A stretch of DNA of 64,000 nucleotides from Pandoraea fibrosis (GTDB taxonomy: Bacteria; Pseudomonadota; Gammaproteobacteria; Burkholderiales; Burkholderiaceae). Shown piece after piece: positions 27,362 to 37,535 of the stretch. The stretch covers positions 3,844,001-3,908,000 of the forward strand of contig NZ_CP047385.1 of NCBI RefSeq assembly GCF_000807775.2, given 5' to 3'. Made by a program: the position numbers and the translations under genes. The notes beneath the pieces were generated by a model that was given only the letters and a program-made list of their open reading frames with translations, was not told the DNA's origin and ran no database searches. The first letter of the stretch is position 1. Every line of letters begins with the position of its first letter.

Positions 27362-27391
27362 ATCGATCCCGCCTCAGAGGGCGGGATCGAT
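27362..27391 (-). terminator. Hairpin downstream of cysB
   Basis: ATCGATCCCGCC (27362-27373) and GGCGGGATCGAT (27380-27391) form a perfect 12-bp stem with a 6-nt loop. Read on the minus strand it is followed by ATTTTC, so it is a plausible terminator for the regulator gene upstream of asparaginase. Confidence 0.55.
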
Positions 27392-27480
27392 GCCCGGCAC
27401 ACGGCCGAACGACAGGGACACGCCGGACAACGCCTGAAAACGTGTACCGGCCAGCCCCGGGCGGTGTGGCTTTGGCCGCG

Positions 27481-28419
27481 TCAGGCGGCGAACTCGAGCG
27501 CTTCGCGCAGTTGCGTCGAGATCTCCTGCTCCTTGAGCGCCGGGGCAAGCATTTCGATGAAGCGGTAAGCATACGAGCGCAGGAACGCGCCGCGACGCAA
27601 GCCGATCCGCGTGGTGCTCGGCTCGAACGCGTTGTCGAGTTCCAGCACGGCCAGATCCTGATCCTTGCGCGGATCGACCGCCATGGCGGCCACGATTCCC
27701 ACGCCCAGCCCCAGTTCGACGTATGTCTTGATCACGTCCGTATCCAGCGCCGTCAGCACGATGTCCGGCACCAGCCCCTGATCGGAAAACGCCTTGTCGA
27801 CATGCGAGCGGCCCGTGAAGTCGCCGTCATAAGTGATGATCGGATATTCGGCAATGTCCGCGAGCGTCACGCTTTCACGCCCGACCAGCGGGTGATCCTT
27901 CGGCACGACGGCAACGTGATGCCAGGAATAGCACGGGAACGTGACGATATCGGGAAACCGATCGAGCGCCTCGGTCGTGATGCCAATGTCGGCTTCACCA
28001 TCGATGACCATCTGCGCGATCTGGCGCGGACTGCCCTGACGCAGCGCCAGATGCACCTTCGGGTACACGCTCGTGAACTGCTTGATGACCTGCGGCAGCG
28101 CATAGCGTGCCTGCGTGTGGGTCGTTGCCACCACGAGATGGCCACTGTCCTGATCGGCAAACTGACGCGCCACACGACGCAGATTCTCGGCGTCGAGCAA
28201 CATGCGCTCGATCAGTTGCAGCACAGCCTTGCCGGGCTCGGTCAGTCCCGTGAGACGCTTGCCGCGACGCACGAACACATCCACCCCGAGTTCGTCTTCG
28301 AGATCCTTGATCTGCTTGCTCACGCCCGACTGGGACGTGTACAGCGCACTGGCCGCTTCCGTCAGGTTGAGGTTCTGCCGAACGGCTTCGCGCACATAGC
28401 GCAATTGCTGAAAATTCAT
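27481..28419 (-). CDS. cysB: CysB-type LysR regulator of sulfur assimilation
   Basis: LysR-family activator of sulfate uptake and cysteine synthesis; in enterobacteria O-acetylserine is the inducer and sulfide or thiosulfate the anti-inducer. The 312-residue protein starts MNFQQLRYVREAVRQNLNLTEAASALYTSQSGVSKQIKDLE, the conserved CysB/Cbl DNA-binding domain, and the effector domain carries TTHTQARYALPQVIKQF, GITTEALDRFPDIVTFPCY and TYDGDFTGRSHVDKAF, typical of CysB. It is directly downstream of cysA in the sulfate operon (109 bp), so it may control the operon that it is part of. A Cbl/SsuR-like paralogue identity cannot be excluded. Confidence 0.88.
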   Translation of the reverse strand: MNFQQLRYVREAVRQNLNLTEAASALYTSQSGVSKQIKDLEDELGVDVFVRRGKRLTGLTEPGKAVLQLIERMLLDAENLRRVARQFADQDSGHLVVATTHTQARYALPQVIKQFTSVYPKVHLALRQGSPRQIAQMVIDGEADIGITTEALDRFPDIVTFPCYSWHHVAVVPKDHPLVGRESVTLADIAEYPIITYDGDFTGRSHVDKAFSDQGLVPDIVLTALDTDVIKTYVELGLGVGIVAAMAVDPRKDQDLAVLELDNAFEPSTTRIGLRRGAFLRSYAYRFIEMLAPALKEQEISTQLREALEFAA

Positions 28420-28528
28420 GATGTGACTCCGCCCTGTTGCTTTGTCTGTCCGTGACGTCTTGAGACGTCAATTTACGTGTGCCAAATGGCTTCAGCTTGT
28501 TGTTGTGTCGTTCGATGCACCGTGCGAC

Positions 28529-29605
28529 TCACGCCTGCGCGGAAAACACCCGCAGCTGACGCGGCACCGCGCGCAGTGTGGCGCCGGCCTCGGCGCCGAG
28601 CGCCTTCCATCCCGAGCGCGTGAGTTCTGCCTCCCACACGGCGTCGCCGGGCGCGGCGAGTTCCACGCGCACCGTACCGCCCAGCGGGATCGCGCGGCGC
28701 ACGGCCACATTGATCCCCGGACCACTATCGTGGGCCGGCAGCAGCGCGAGATCGTGCGGGCGGACGTAGGCAATTGCACGCCCATCCTGCGGCACCGCCG
28801 GCAGATCGTCCTTGTGCACGGTGACGCGGTAGGCGCCGGCGTCTGCAATGAAATCGTGCGTGCGCAGCTCCCCGGACAACCGGTTTGCGGCGCCGAGAAA
28901 CTCATAGACGAATGCGCTTTCCGGCGTGTCGTAGACGTCCTGCGGCGCGCCGATCTGCTCGACCTTGCCGCGATTCATCAGCACGATACGGTCGGCCACT
29001 TCGAGCGCCTCTTCCTGATCGTGCGTCACGAAGATCGTCGTGATGTGCAGTTCATCGTGCAGACGGCGCAGCCAGCTACGCAGCTCCTTTCGCACCTTGG
29101 CGTCGAGCGCGCCGAACGGTTCGTCGAGCAACAGCACCTTCGGCTCGACGGCCAGCGCACGCGCCAGTGCAATGCGCTGACGCTGCCCGCCCGACAGTTC
29201 CGCCGGGTAGTGATCGGCCAGCCAGTCGAGTTGCACGAGGCCGAGCAATTCATGCACCTTGTTGCGAATCTGCGCGTCCGACAGACGGTCGCGGCGCGAC
29301 TTCACGCGCAGGCCGAACGCCACGTTCTCGAACACCGTCATGTGACGGAACAGCGCGTAATGCTGGAACACGAAACCGACCTGACGCTCGCGTGTGCCGA
29401 CCGACGCCACGTCCTCGCCATTGAGCACGACGCGACCGGCGTCGGCAAACTCAAGGCCCGCGACGATGCGCAGAAGCGTGGTCTTGCCGCAGCCGGACGG
29501 CCCGAGCAGCGCGACGAGTTCGCCCGTGGGAAATTCGAGACTGACGTCGTCGAGCGCCGCAAAATCGCCGAAACGCTTCGAAACCTGCTGTACCTGAATA
29601 CTCAT
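28529..29605 (-). CDS. cysA: Sulfate/thiosulfate ABC transporter ATP-binding protein
   Basis: ATPase of the sulfate importer. The 358-residue protein has Walker [10 protein letters not shown] (35-43), signature [15 protein letters not shown], Walker [13 protein letters not shown] and the switch histidine in [15 protein letters not shown], followed by a TOBE-like C-terminal regulatory domain (about 240-358). It continues the cysT-cysW-cysA order with 27 bp to cysW. Sits on the cytoplasmic face bound to CysT/CysW. Confidence 0.95.
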   Translation of the reverse strand: MSIQVQQVSKRFGDFAALDDVSLEFPTGELVALLGPSGCGKTTLLRIVAGLEFADAGRVVLNGEDVASVGTRERQVGFVFQHYALFRHMTVFENVAFGLRVKSRRDRLSDAQIRNKVHELLGLVQLDWLADHYPAELSGGQRQRIALARALAVEPKVLLLDEPFGALDAKVRKELRSWLRRLHDELHITTIFVTHDQEEALEVADRIVLMNRGKVEQIGAPQDVYDTPESAFVYEFLGAANRLSGELRTHDFIADAGAYRVTVHKDDLPAVPQDGRAIAYVRPHDLALLPAHDSGPGINVAVRRAIPLGGTVRVELAAPGDAVWEAELTRSGWKALGAEAGATLRAVPRQLRVFSAQA

Positions 29606-29632
29606 TGTCTTGCTCCTCGATGCGATGTCCGC

Positions 29633-30538
29633 TCAGGCCACCACGGCGTCTTCACGACGCGCGGCCTTGTCCTGCGCCAGCTTGCGTTCGGCCCAGAGCT
29701 TCAGGGCCAGCGTGGCGAGTGCCAGCAGCGCGAGAATCGATGCCGCCGCGAACGCGCCCACCGTGTGGTAGTCGTTGTATTCAATTTCCACATGCAGCGG
29801 TAACGTGTTCGTCTCACCGCGAATGTGGCCGGAGACGACCGACACGGCACCGAACTCGCCCATTGCGCGGGCGTTACAAAGAATCACGCCGTACAGCAGG
29901 CCCCATTTGATTTTCGGCAGTGTCACGCGCGTGAACACTTGCCAGCCGCTGGCGCCCAACACGCGCGCGGCCTCTTCTTCCTCACTCCCCTGCGCCTGCA
30001 TGAGCGGAATCAATTCACGCGCGACGAACGGGAACGTGACGAACACCGTCGCGAGCACCAGCCCCGGCAGCGCGAACACGACCTTCAGGTTGTGCGCGTC
30101 GAGAAAGTCCCAGATCGGTCCCTGACGGCCGAAGATCAGCAGGAACGTCATCCCCGCGATCACCGGCGAGACCGAGAACGGCAAATCGATGAGCGTGGTC
30201 AACACGCTCTTGCCCTTGAAATCAAAGCGCGCGATCGCCCACGACGCCGCCACACCGAACACCAGATTCAGCGGCACGGCAATGAGCGCGATCAGCAGCG
30301 TGAGGCGAACGGCGGAGAGGGCGTCGTCGTTCGTCAGGCCATCCCAGTAAGCGGCGAAGCCCTTGCCCAACGCGGTGACGAAGACCGACGCGAGCGGCAA
30401 CACCAGAAACAATGCGAAGAACAGCAGCGCCACGCCAATGAGCACGGCCTTGACGAGCGCGGGCTCGTCGGTCGGATCGGCGTTACGAGCCTTGGTGGCT
30501 TGCGGCAGGTTGCGCGACAGTGCGAGTGAATCTGACAT
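29633..30538 (-). CDS. cysW: Sulfate ABC transporter permease CysW
   Basis: Inner-membrane permease subunit. The 301-residue protein has six membrane segments beginning LIGVALLFFALFLVLPLASVF and the EAA loop GSEEEEAARVLGASGWQVFTRVTLPKI that docks to the ATPase. GEFGAVSVVSGHIRGETNTLPLHVEIEYNDY is characteristic of CysW. The N-terminus (1-30) is hydrophilic. Located 30 bp after cysT and 27 bp before cysA. Confidence 0.95.
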   Translation of the reverse strand: MSDSLALSRNLPQATKARNADPTDEPALVKAVLIGVALLFFALFLVLPLASVFVTALGKGFAAYWDGLTNDDALSAVRLTLLIALIAVPLNLVFGVAASWAIARFDFKGKSVLTTLIDLPFSVSPVIAGMTFLLIFGRQGPIWDFLDAHNLKVVFALPGLVLATVFVTFPFVARELIPLMQAQGSEEEEAARVLGASGWQVFTRVTLPKIKWGLLYGVILCNARAMGEFGAVSVVSGHIRGETNTLPLHVEIEYNDYHTVGAFAAASILALLALATLALKLWAERKLAQDKAARREDAVVA

Positions 30539-30568
30539 GATCGAAACGTTCTCTTTCGTTTTCCGACA

Positions 30569-31432
30569 TCACACGCCACTGGCGCGCCGGCCCGAATGAC
30601 GGCGTTGCAGCCACCATTGCAGGGTATTGATCAACAGCAGCAACACGAACGAGATCACCAGCATCACCACGGCCAGTGCCGCCGCGCCTGCGTAGTCGAA
30701 CTGTTCGAGCTTGGTCACGATCAGCAACGAGGTGATCTCCGAGACCATCGGAATGTTGCCGGCGATGAAGATGACCGAACCGTATTCGCCCACGGCACGC
30801 GCAAAGGCCAGCGCGAAACCGGTCAGCAGCGCAGGCAGCACGGCCGGAAGAATCACGTGACGCAGCGTCTGCCAGCGTGTCGCACCCAGGCACGCGGCGG
30901 CCTCTTCCTGCTCGCGCTCGAACTCTTCGAGTACCGGCTGAAGCGTGCGCACCACGAACGGCAATCCGATGAACGTGAGCGCCACGAAAATGCCCAGCGG
31001 CGTGAAGGCGATCTTGATGCCGAGCGGCTCGAACCAGCGACCGATCCAGCCGTTCGGCGCATAGATCGCCGCGAGCACGATGCCGGCCACCGACGTGGGC
31101 AACGCGAACGGCAGGTCGATCAGCGCGTCGACGAAACGCTTGCCCGGGAACGTGTAGCGCACCAGCACCCACGCCAGAATGAAACCGAAGATGGCGTTGA
31201 GGATGGCGGCCGCCAGCGAGATGCCGAACGTGAGGCGATACGACGCCAACACGCGCGGCGAACCCACTGCGGCGACGAAGCTCGCCCAGTCGAGCGAGCT
31301 TGCCTTGATGAAGACCATCAGCAACGGCACCAGCACCACGAGACTCAGGTAGGCGACGGTGTAGCCCATCGTCAGGCCAAAGCCCGGCAAGGCACTCGGC
31401 TTGCGCCAGAGGGGAAACAGTGCGGTACTCAT
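30569..31432 (-). CDS. cysT: Sulfate ABC transporter permease CysT
   Basis: The second inner-membrane permease of the sulfate importer, also named CysU. The 287-residue protein starts in a short basic leader (FPLWRKPSALPGFGLTMGYTVAYLSLVVL) and has six hydrophobic segments, the EAA loop REQEEAAACLGATRWQTLRHVILP and the typical RAVGEYGSVIFIAGNIPM block. It lies 24 bp after sbp and 30 bp before cysW. Confidence 0.95.
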   Translation of the reverse strand: MSTALFPLWRKPSALPGFGLTMGYTVAYLSLVVLVPLLMVFIKASSLDWASFVAAVGSPRVLASYRLTFGISLAAAILNAIFGFILAWVLVRYTFPGKRFVDALIDLPFALPTSVAGIVLAAIYAPNGWIGRWFEPLGIKIAFTPLGIFVALTFIGLPFVVRTLQPVLEEFEREQEEAAACLGATRWQTLRHVILPAVLPALLTGFALAFARAVGEYGSVIFIAGNIPMVSEITSLLIVTKLEQFDYAGAAALAVVMLVISFVLLLLINTLQWWLQRRHSGRRASGV

Positions 31433-31456
31433 GCGGAGGTCCCTGTCGTCTTGACG

Positions 31457-32488
31457 TTATTTCTTGGTGTAGATCTGGTCGAAGATGCCGCCGTCGGCAA
31501 AGTGCTTGGCCTGCGTCTTCGTCCAGCCGCCAAGATCGGCGTCGACGGTGTAGAGCTTGAGCTTCGGATATTGCGACTCATACTTCTTCGCGATTTCCGG
31601 CGAGCGCGGACGATAGAAGTGCTTCGCAGCGATTTCCTGACCTTGCGGCGAATACAGCCATTGCAGGTAGGCCTCGGCAGCCTTGCGGGTTCCGTGCTTG
31701 TCGACGTTCTTGTCGACCACGGCCACCGGCGGCTCCGTCAGAATCGACGACGACGGCACCACAATGTCGAACTTGTCCGGACCGAGATCCTTGACCGACA
31801 ACAGCGCTTCGTTTTCCCAGGCGATCAGCACGTCGCCGATGCCGCGTTCCACGAAGGTCGTGGTCGCGCCGCGGGCGCCCGAGTCGAGCACGCCGACATT
31901 CTTGTAGAGCGCCTTGACGAAGTCCTGCGCCTTTTGCTCGTTGCCGCCCGGTTGCTTGAGCGCGTAGAGCCATGCGGCGAGATAGTTCCAGCGGGCACCG
32001 GCCGACGTCTTCGGGTTCGGCGTCACCACACTGATGCCGGGCTTGACGAGGTCGCCCCAGTCCTTGATGCCCTTCGGGTTGCCCTTGCGCACCAGCAGCA
32101 CGATCGTGGAGGTGTACGGCGTGGCGTTGTCCGGCAGACGCTTCTGCCAGTCCTTGTTCACGAGACCGGCCTGTGCCAGTTCGTCGATATCGGCTGAGAT
32201 ACCGAGCGTGACAACGTCGGCGGGCGCGCCATCGAGCACGGTACGGGCTTGCTTGCCCGAGCCGCCGTGCGAGGCCTTCACCGTCACCGTGTCGCCGCTG
32301 GTCTGCTTGTAATGGGCTTCGAAAGCCTTGTTGTAGTCCGCGTACAGCTCACGCGTCGGGTCATACGACACGTTGAGCAACGACAGGCTTGCCGCCTGCG
32401 CCTGAATCGTCATGCCGGCGGCCAGTGCCAGGCCGCCCAGAGCGACCACCAGCTTTTTAGCTTTCCATCCCCGTGCTGCTTTGCTCAT
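31457..32488 (-). CDS. sbp: Periplasmic sulfate-binding protein
   Basis: Captures sulfate (or thiosulfate) in the periplasm for CysTWA. The 343-residue precursor has a signal peptide ending [11 protein letters not shown] (cleavage about residue 32) and the family segments [63 protein letters not shown] and [15 protein letters not shown] blocks. ATG 32488 is used because AAGGAG is eight bases upstream; a GTG three codons earlier is less good. First gene of the sulfate operon, preceded by an AT-rich promoter typical of CysB-activated genes. Confidence 0.95.
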   Translation of the reverse strand: MSKAARGWKAKKLVVALGGLALAAGMTIQAQAASLSLLNVSYDPTRELYADYNKAFEAHYKQTSGDTVTVKASHGGSGKQARTVLDGAPADVVTLGISADIDELAQAGLVNKDWQKRLPDNATPYTSTIVLLVRKGNPKGIKDWGDLVKPGISVVTPNPKTSAGARWNYLAAWLYALKQPGGNEQKAQDFVKALYKNVGVLDSGARGATTTFVERGIGDVLIAWENEALLSVKDLGPDKFDIVVPSSSILTEPPVAVVDKNVDKHGTRKAAEAYLQWLYSPQGQEIAAKHFYRPRSPEIAKKYESQYPKLKLYTVDADLGGWTKTQAKHFADGGIFDQIYTKK

Positions 32489-32539
32489 GACTTGCACTCC
32501 TTGTTTGCTTCTCGTGTGTAGGAGGCCAGTCTATGAGGG

Positions 32540-32600
32540 CGGCTAAATAATTAAAAATAATATTTTTTCTTTTGTTTATGCCGGAATAAGGATTAGAGAA
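32540..32600 (-). promoter_or_regulatory. AT-rich promoter region of the sulfate operon
   Basis: The stretch upstream of sbp is strongly AT-rich (32544-32580 is nearly all A and T) in an otherwise high-GC genome, with TTATTCCGGCATAA just beyond it on the minus strand, resembling CysB half-sites (TTAT-type with a 7-bp gap). This is where CysB would activate the operon. The remainder of the sbp-lexA gap (32489-32889) shows no gene besides the LexA boxes. Confidence 0.45.
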
Positions 32601-32846
32601 ATCGTGCTGAGCCGTCGATTTTGGCGGCTCAAATGGGCTCGGCGCCCTCTCCGACGGCCGTCAGCGCCCTCGTCCCCTTGTCAATTAATGCGAGAAAGAC
32701 CGTCCGCGCGCTTGCCGTGTCCTGCGTTTGACGGCAGGTCCGGTGCGCCAGAAGCCTTCATGGCTGGACATTGCAGCATCAGACTGATGCCGAACGGCAA
32801 GAACTTCACGCACTACTTGAAGTTTTCCCTTGCCTTTTTGCAAACA

Positions 32847-32862
32847 CTGTACAAAAATACAG
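32847..32862 (+). promoter_or_regulatory. LexA (SOS) box 1
   Basis: CTGTACAAAAATACAG is an exact CTGT-N8-ACAG SOS box with an A-rich core, 28 bp upstream of the lexA start. It should mediate LexA self-repression. Confidence 0.9.
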
Positions 32863-32866
32863 CCAC

Positions 32867-32882
32867 CTGTGCTTCCATACAG
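32867..32882 (+). promoter_or_regulatory. LexA (SOS) box 2
   Basis: CTGTGCTTCCATACAG is a second CTGT-N8-ACAG site, 20 bp from the first, ending eight bases before the lexA ATG. The two boxes lie on the same face of the helix and allow cooperative binding. Confidence 0.85.
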
Positions 32883-32889
32883 TGATGCC

Positions 32890-33543
32890 ATGATCAAACT
32901 TACCGCACGTCAACAGCAGGTCTACGAACTGGTCCGACAAGCGATTGAGCGCACCGGCTTTCCGCCAACGCGCGCTGAAATCGCAGCCGAACTCGGCTTC
33001 TCTTCCGCCAATGCCGCGGAGGAGCACCTGCGGGCGCTGGCGCGCAAAGGGGTGATCGAACTGGCAGCGGGTCAGTCGCGTGGCATTCGCCTCAAGCGTC
33101 TGGATGAAGCCGGCGGTGTGCACCAGTACACCTTGCCGCACATGGGCCTGATGCAGTTGTCGCTGCCGCTCGTCGGGCGCGTGGCTGCCGGCAGCCCGAT
33201 CCTCGCGCAGGAACACATTGAGCGCAACTTCCAGTGCGACCCGAACATGTTCGCGCGTCAGCCCGACTACCTGTTGAAGGTGCGCGGGATGTCGATGCGC
33301 GACGCAGGCATTCTCGATGGCGATCTGCTGGCCGTGCAAAAGGCCGCCGACGCTCGCGAAGGTCAGATCGTCGTGGCACGTCTTGGCGACGATGTCACCG
33401 TCAAACGTTTTCATCGCGTGCCGGGTGGCGTCGAATTGATCGCCGAGAATCCCGACTTCGAGAACATCAACGTCGACGAAGGTAGCGGCGACTTCGCGCT
33501 GGAAGGGATTGCGGTCGGCCTGATCCGCAACAACGACCTCTAA
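32890..33543 (+). CDS. lexA: LexA repressor
   Basis: SOS-response repressor. The 217-residue protein has the N-terminal winged helix [20 protein letters not shown] and [26 protein letters not shown], and a C-terminal S24 protease domain. The self-cleavage bond is A100-G101 (GRVAAGSP), with catalytic S135 ([10 protein letters not shown]) and K172 (DVTVKRF). ATG 32890 is the only start that gives the conserved N-terminus; a longer frame runs through the operators. Two SOS boxes overlap the promoter, so expression is autoregulated. Confidence 0.97.
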   Translation: MIKLTARQQQVYELVRQAIERTGFPPTRAEIAAELGFSSANAAEEHLRALARKGVIELAAGQSRGIRLKRLDEAGGVHQYTLPHMGLMQLSLPLVGRVAAGSPILAQEHIERNFQCDPNMFARQPDYLLKVRGMSMRDAGILDGDLLAVQKAADAREGQIVVARLGDDVTVKRFHRVPGGVELIAENPDFENINVDEGSGDFALEGIAVGLIRNNDL

Positions 33544-33711
33544 GCGCGAATCCGGGGACTGCGCGCCATCGCGCAGCGCCTCACTCCCTGAAGATTTGTA
33601 TTTCCGACTGCGCCGGGCTGGGTCCGGCGCCCGTGCCCTGCTGCGCCCGCGATTCGCGAAATACGCGGCAGGACGCGCCCCTCAGACCCACATTGGAACA
33701 AGGATCGCATC

Positions 33712-34140
33712 ATGGCTCGACTCTTTGGTTTGCTGCGTACGTCTTTTAGTCAACCGCATGTGCGCGTGTCGTCACAGGCCCGGATGTCGGCCGTATATGG
33801 ACTCTCGGCGCTGTCTGGCCCGTTCGCTTCAGCACCCGTTGTCGCTCGCTCCTATACGGTGCCGGCACGCTCGCGTACCACCGCGCTGCCCCGCGCGCTC
33901 ACGGCTGCCGTGGCGTCGGCAACGCGTCGCGTATGCCCCTCGGGGAAAGCGATCAAGGCATCGCGCAACGTGCGCGAACTTCAGCGTCGCGATGCACACG
34001 AGACGGATACGGCTCACGAGCGTCATGACGTGCGCGTGTATCGCGACGTGTCGCATATCGTGATGGTCGGCAGCATTGCCGACATCTGCCGCAAGCTCGA
34101 TCAGGCCGTCGGCGAGCAATTCTGCCTGGCAGCGGTATAG
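33712..34140 (+). CDS. Hypothetical protein, 142 residues
   Basis: I do not recognise the family. The protein is basic and rich in Arg, Ser and Ala over its first 100 residues, with no clear membrane segment, and ends with a folded-looking motif HIVMVGSIADICRKLDQAVGEQF (about 115-138). It has AAGGA seven bases before ATG 33712 and lies 168 bp after lexA on the same strand. The antisense frames are not better. No SOS box is visible immediately upstream, though readthrough from lexA is possible. Confidence that it is expressed rests on the ribosome binding site and the C-terminal block. Confidence 0.6.
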   Translation: MARLFGLLRTSFSQPHVRVSSQARMSAVYGLSALSGPFASAPVVARSYTVPARSRTTALPRALTAAVASATRRVCPSGKAIKASRNVRELQRRDAHETDTAHERHDVRVYRDVSHIVMVGSIADICRKLDQAVGEQFCLAAV

Positions 34141-34178
34141 GCTTCGGATAGACCCGCCGCCACACGCCGCAGCAGGAC

Positions 34179-35291
34179 TTACTGACCGAGTTGACGCAGC
34201 GGGTTGTCCGCGCCCGAGCGATCGCCCTCGAAGAATCGCGTGACGTCGGCGGGTTTCACCGACTCGATATCGGCATGCTGCCAACGCGGCGCATGGTCTT
34301 TGTCGACAACCAACGCACGAATGCCCTCGACGCTCTCCGCGCCGGTACGGCCATCGAGGTTGAAGACGCTGCGCATCATCAGCCACTCTTCACGCAGATC
34401 ATCGGCCAACGAGAGTTTGCGTGCACGACGCACCTGCTCCAGCGTGACACACACCATCAACGGCGAGCGTTTGCTGCGCAGCAAGTGTTCCGTCTCCTGT
34501 GCCCATCCTGAGTATTCGCAACGCGCTTCGTGCTTGAGCGACTTCAGGATGGCCGGCATGTCCGACAGGCCGAAGTGACTGTCGATCACATCGCGCAACG
34601 GTGCGAGCTTGCCTGGCGCCAGACCGGCGGGAGCAAGACAGTCTCGGGCGAACGTGCGCGCAGCGTTGAGCACCGCCTCGCTGTCCTGCCATTCGCCATT
34701 TGCCAGCAACTCGCACAGCGCGGGCAGTGAGGCACGCGGCACGACAACGTCGGCGAGGCCGATCTCGCATGCATCGATCGCGCCGAACACAATGCCGGTC
34801 GTGCCGAGATACTCGCCGAGATGTCCCGCGAGATTCGCGAGGAAGAACCCACCGCCAACGTCGGGGAACAAGCCGATCGCCGTCTCCGGCATTGCCATTC
34901 GCGTCGCTTCGGTGACGATACGCAATGCGGCGCCTTGCGAGATACCCATGCCGCCGCCCATGACCACGCCATCCATCAGCGCGATATAGGGCTTCGGATA
35001 CGTGGCAATCGTGTAATTCAGTGTGTATTCGTCAGTGAAGAAATCCATGATGTCGGTGCGCCCCGCGCTCACGGCCTCATGGAAATAACGAATGTCGCCA
35101 CCCGCACACAACCCCTTCTCGCCTTCGCCTTGCAACACAACGCCCAGCACCTTGGGATCGTCACGCCAATCGCCCAGTGCTGATGCCATCGCACGAATCA
35201 TGTCATGCGAGAGCGCATTGAGCGCCTTCGGGCGAGTCAGGGTGATAAAGCCGATACGGCCGCGGATTTCGGTTCGAACAAATTCGGTCAT
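34179..35291 (-). CDS. Enoyl-CoA hydratase/isomerase family, probable 3-hydroxyisobutyryl-CoA hydrolase
   Basis: Crotonase-fold enzyme; the length (370 residues) and sequence fit the HIBADH-type hydrolases of valine catabolism rather than ordinary hydratases. Visible blocks: RIGFITLTRPKALNALSHDM, the oxyanion-hole LCAGGDIRYFHEAV (about 61-75), PKPYIALMDGVVMGGGMGISQGA (about 99-121), and the glutamate/aspartate region MPETAIGLFPDVGGGFFLANL typical of hydrolases. ATG 35291 (MTEFVRTEIRGR) starts at the family N-terminus; a longer frame is not conserved. It is on the minus strand, 217 bp after typA with a terminator between. Confidence 0.85.
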   Translation of the reverse strand: MTEFVRTEIRGRIGFITLTRPKALNALSHDMIRAMASALGDWRDDPKVLGVVLQGEGEKGLCAGGDIRYFHEAVSAGRTDIMDFFTDEYTLNYTIATYPKPYIALMDGVVMGGGMGISQGAALRIVTEATRMAMPETAIGLFPDVGGGFFLANLAGHLGEYLGTTGIVFGAIDACEIGLADVVVPRASLPALCELLANGEWQDSEAVLNAARTFARDCLAPAGLAPGKLAPLRDVIDSHFGLSDMPAILKSLKHEARCEYSGWAQETEHLLRSKRSPLMVCVTLEQVRRARKLSLADDLREEWLMMRSVFNLDGRTGAESVEGIRALVVDKDHAPRWQHADIESVKPADVTRFFEGDRSGADNPLRQLGQ

Positions 35292-35410
35292 GTCTGGCGA
35301 GTGCTTCAGAAATGTCAACGGAACGGACGCGCGTGCGACGTCGTCCTCTCGGGGGCTATCGACAGCATGCGGGCACGCATGCACCGCATCTCAGAAACCA
35401 CAACGGAAAC

Positions 35411-35444
35411 AAAAAAAGCCGGTGCGAGAGGCACCGGCTTTCTT
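35411..35444 (-). terminator. Intrinsic terminator after typA
   Basis: AAAGCCGGTGC and GCACCGGCTTT form an 11-bp stem around GAGAG, with seven A on the plus strand giving a U-tract in minus-strand RNA. Confidence 0.88.
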
Positions 35445-35507
35445 TCCAACAGATTAGCGTCGACGCAGCGGATCGTTATCCGCTACGCCGCGACACCATC
35501 GCCGGTT

Positions 35508-37331
35508 TTACTTCTGCTCACGCGATGCGCGCTTGCGCTCGTGTTCCACGAGGTAGCGCTTGCGCAGGCGAATCGTCTGCGGCGTGACTTCGACGAGTTC
35601 GTCGTCGTCGATGAATTCGACGGCGTATTCGAGGCTCATCGCGATCGGCGGCACCAGACGCACGGCTTCGTCGGTACCCGACGCACGCACGTTCGTCAGC
35701 TGCTTGCCCTTGATCGGGTTGACCACGAGGTCGTTGTCACGGCTGTGGATACCGATGATCATGCCTTCGTACAGCGCGTCGCCCGGCGACACGAACATGC
35801 GGCCGCGATCTTGCAGCTTCCACAGTGCGTAGGCCACGGCAGCGCCGTCGTCCTGCGAGATCAACACGCCGTTGCGGCGCTCACCCAACGTACCATCCTT
35901 GAGCGGGGCGTAGGCGTCGAAAATGTGGCTCATCAAGCCCGTGCCACGGGTCATCGACAGAAACTCGCCCTGGAAGCCGATCAGGCCGCGAGCCGGAATG
36001 CGGTACTCGAGGCGGGTACGGCCACGGCCGTCCGACACCATGTCCAGCATTTCGCCCTTGCGGCGGCCAATTTCTTCCATGACCGCGCCCTGGTGTTCGT
36101 CTTCCAGGTCGATGGTCAGCATTTCATACGGCTCGTGCTTCACACCGTCGATTTCCTTGAGCACCACGCGCGGACGCGACACGGCCAGTTCATAGCCTTC
36201 GCGACGCATGTTCTCGATGAGAATCGTCAGGTGCAGTTCGCCACGGCCAGACACTTCGAAGACGGAGTCTTCAGCCGTATCTTTCACACGCAGCGCCACG
36301 TTGTGATTCAGTTCCTTGTGCAGACGATCGCGGATCTGACGGCTCGTCACGAACTTGCCTTCACGGCCCGCCAGCGGCGACGTGTTCACGCAGAAGTTCA
36401 TGGTCAGCGTCGGCTCATCCACCGTCAGCAGCGGCAGGGCTTCCGGCGTGTCGACGTCGCAAATCGTTGCGCCGATACCCACGTCTTCAATCCCGTTGAT
36501 CAGCACGATGTCGCCCGCTTCCGCGCCTTCCGGCGACATCACGCGCTCGAGGCCACGGAACGTCAGCACCTGATTGATCTTGCGCTTGAGCACTTCGCCG
36601 TCCGGGCCGAAGCGCATCACGACTTGCTGACCCGGCTTGATACGGCCACGCGTGATACGGCCCACACCGATACGACCAACGAACGTCGAATAGTCGAGCG
36701 AGCTGATCTGCAATTGCAGCGGCGCTTCCGGGTCGGCTTCGCGAACCGGCACGTGTTCGAGAATCGCGTCGAACAACGGCTTCATCGTGCCTCCGCGCAC
36801 TTCCGAGTCGAGGCTCGCGAACCCGTTCAGGGCCGACGCGTAGACGATCGGGAAGTCGAGCTGCTCGTCGGTTGCGCCGAGCTTGTCCATCAGATCGAAC
36901 GTCTGGTTGATCACCCAATCCGGACGTGCACCCGGACGGTCGATCTTGTTGACCACGACGATCGGCTTCAGACCGAGGCCCAGGGCCTTGCGGGTCACGA
37001 AGCGCGTTTGCGGCATCGGGCCTTCGACGGCGTCGACGAGCAACAACACGCTATCGACCATCGAAAGCACACGTTCCACTTCACCGCCGAAGTCCGCGTG
37101 TCCCGGGGTATCGACGATGTTGATGTGCGTGCCTTCGTACTCGACGGCGCAGTTTTTGGCGAGGATCGTGATGCCGCGCTCTTTTTCAATGTCGTTCGAG
37201 TCCATCACGCGTTCAGCAACTTGCTGGTTTTCGCGGAAAGTGCCCGATTGGCGCAGCAACTGGTCGACGAGCGTGGTTTTGCCGTGGTCGACGTGCGCGA
37301 TGATGGCGATATTACGGAGAGCGCGGGTCAT
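35508..37331 (-). CDS. typA: Ribosome-associated GTPase TypA/BipA
   Basis: Translational GTPase that assists 50S assembly and stress or cold responses. The 607-residue protein has G1 AHVDHGKT (12-19), switch block [11 protein letters not shown]3 [12 protein letters not shown] and G4 [15 protein letters not shown], then EF-G-like domains II, III and V with the BipA-specific C-terminal domain ([27 protein letters not shown]). Length matches E. coli BipA (607). A single gene ended by a strong terminator. Confidence 0.97.
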   Translation of the reverse strand: MTRALRNIAIIAHVDHGKTTLVDQLLRQSGTFRENQQVAERVMDSNDIEKERGITILAKNCAVEYEGTHINIVDTPGHADFGGEVERVLSMVDSVLLLVDAVEGPMPQTRFVTRKALGLGLKPIVVVNKIDRPGARPDWVINQTFDLMDKLGATDEQLDFPIVYASALNGFASLDSEVRGGTMKPLFDAILEHVPVREADPEAPLQLQISSLDYSTFVGRIGVGRITRGRIKPGQQVVMRFGPDGEVLKRKINQVLTFRGLERVMSPEGAEAGDIVLINGIEDVGIGATICDVDTPEALPLLTVDEPTLTMNFCVNTSPLAGREGKFVTSRQIRDRLHKELNHNVALRVKDTAEDSVFEVSGRGELHLTILIENMRREGYELAVSRPRVVLKEIDGVKHEPYEMLTIDLEDEHQGAVMEEIGRRKGEMLDMVSDGRGRTRLEYRIPARGLIGFQGEFLSMTRGTGLMSHIFDAYAPLKDGTLGERRNGVLISQDDGAAVAYALWKLQDRGRMFVSPGDALYEGMIIGIHSRDNDLVVNPIKGKQLTNVRASGTDEAVRLVPPIAMSLEYAVEFIDDDELVEVTPQTIRLRKRYLVEHERKRASREQK

Positions 37332-37535
37332 GAAAGAGGTGCTCGAAAAAGCCTTTGGAGAATCAGCGATTCTACCACTTGCGCATGTCTCACGTCATGG
37401 CATTTCTGCAATGCAACAACGGTGTGCCGCTTTGACTCACCTTCGTCACGAATTCCTCGTCACCCTTCCCCGTCCATTTCCTACCGTCGCGCACCAAGAT
37501 AGAGCAAACAATCTAATTTTTGACGAAATATTTGC

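Noticed and set aside
32604..32885. Open frame between sbp and lexA.
   Set aside because: It runs through both LexA boxes and the lexA promoter and has a low-complexity sequence with no recognisable motif.
33559..33576. CTGCGCG/CGCGCAG hairpin after lexA as terminator.
   Set aside because: The 7-bp stem has no T-run and could be chance in high-GC DNA.
35205..37502. 765-codon frame on the plus strand opposite typA.
   Set aside because: It is the antisense shadow of typA; no ribosome binding site or domain supports it.
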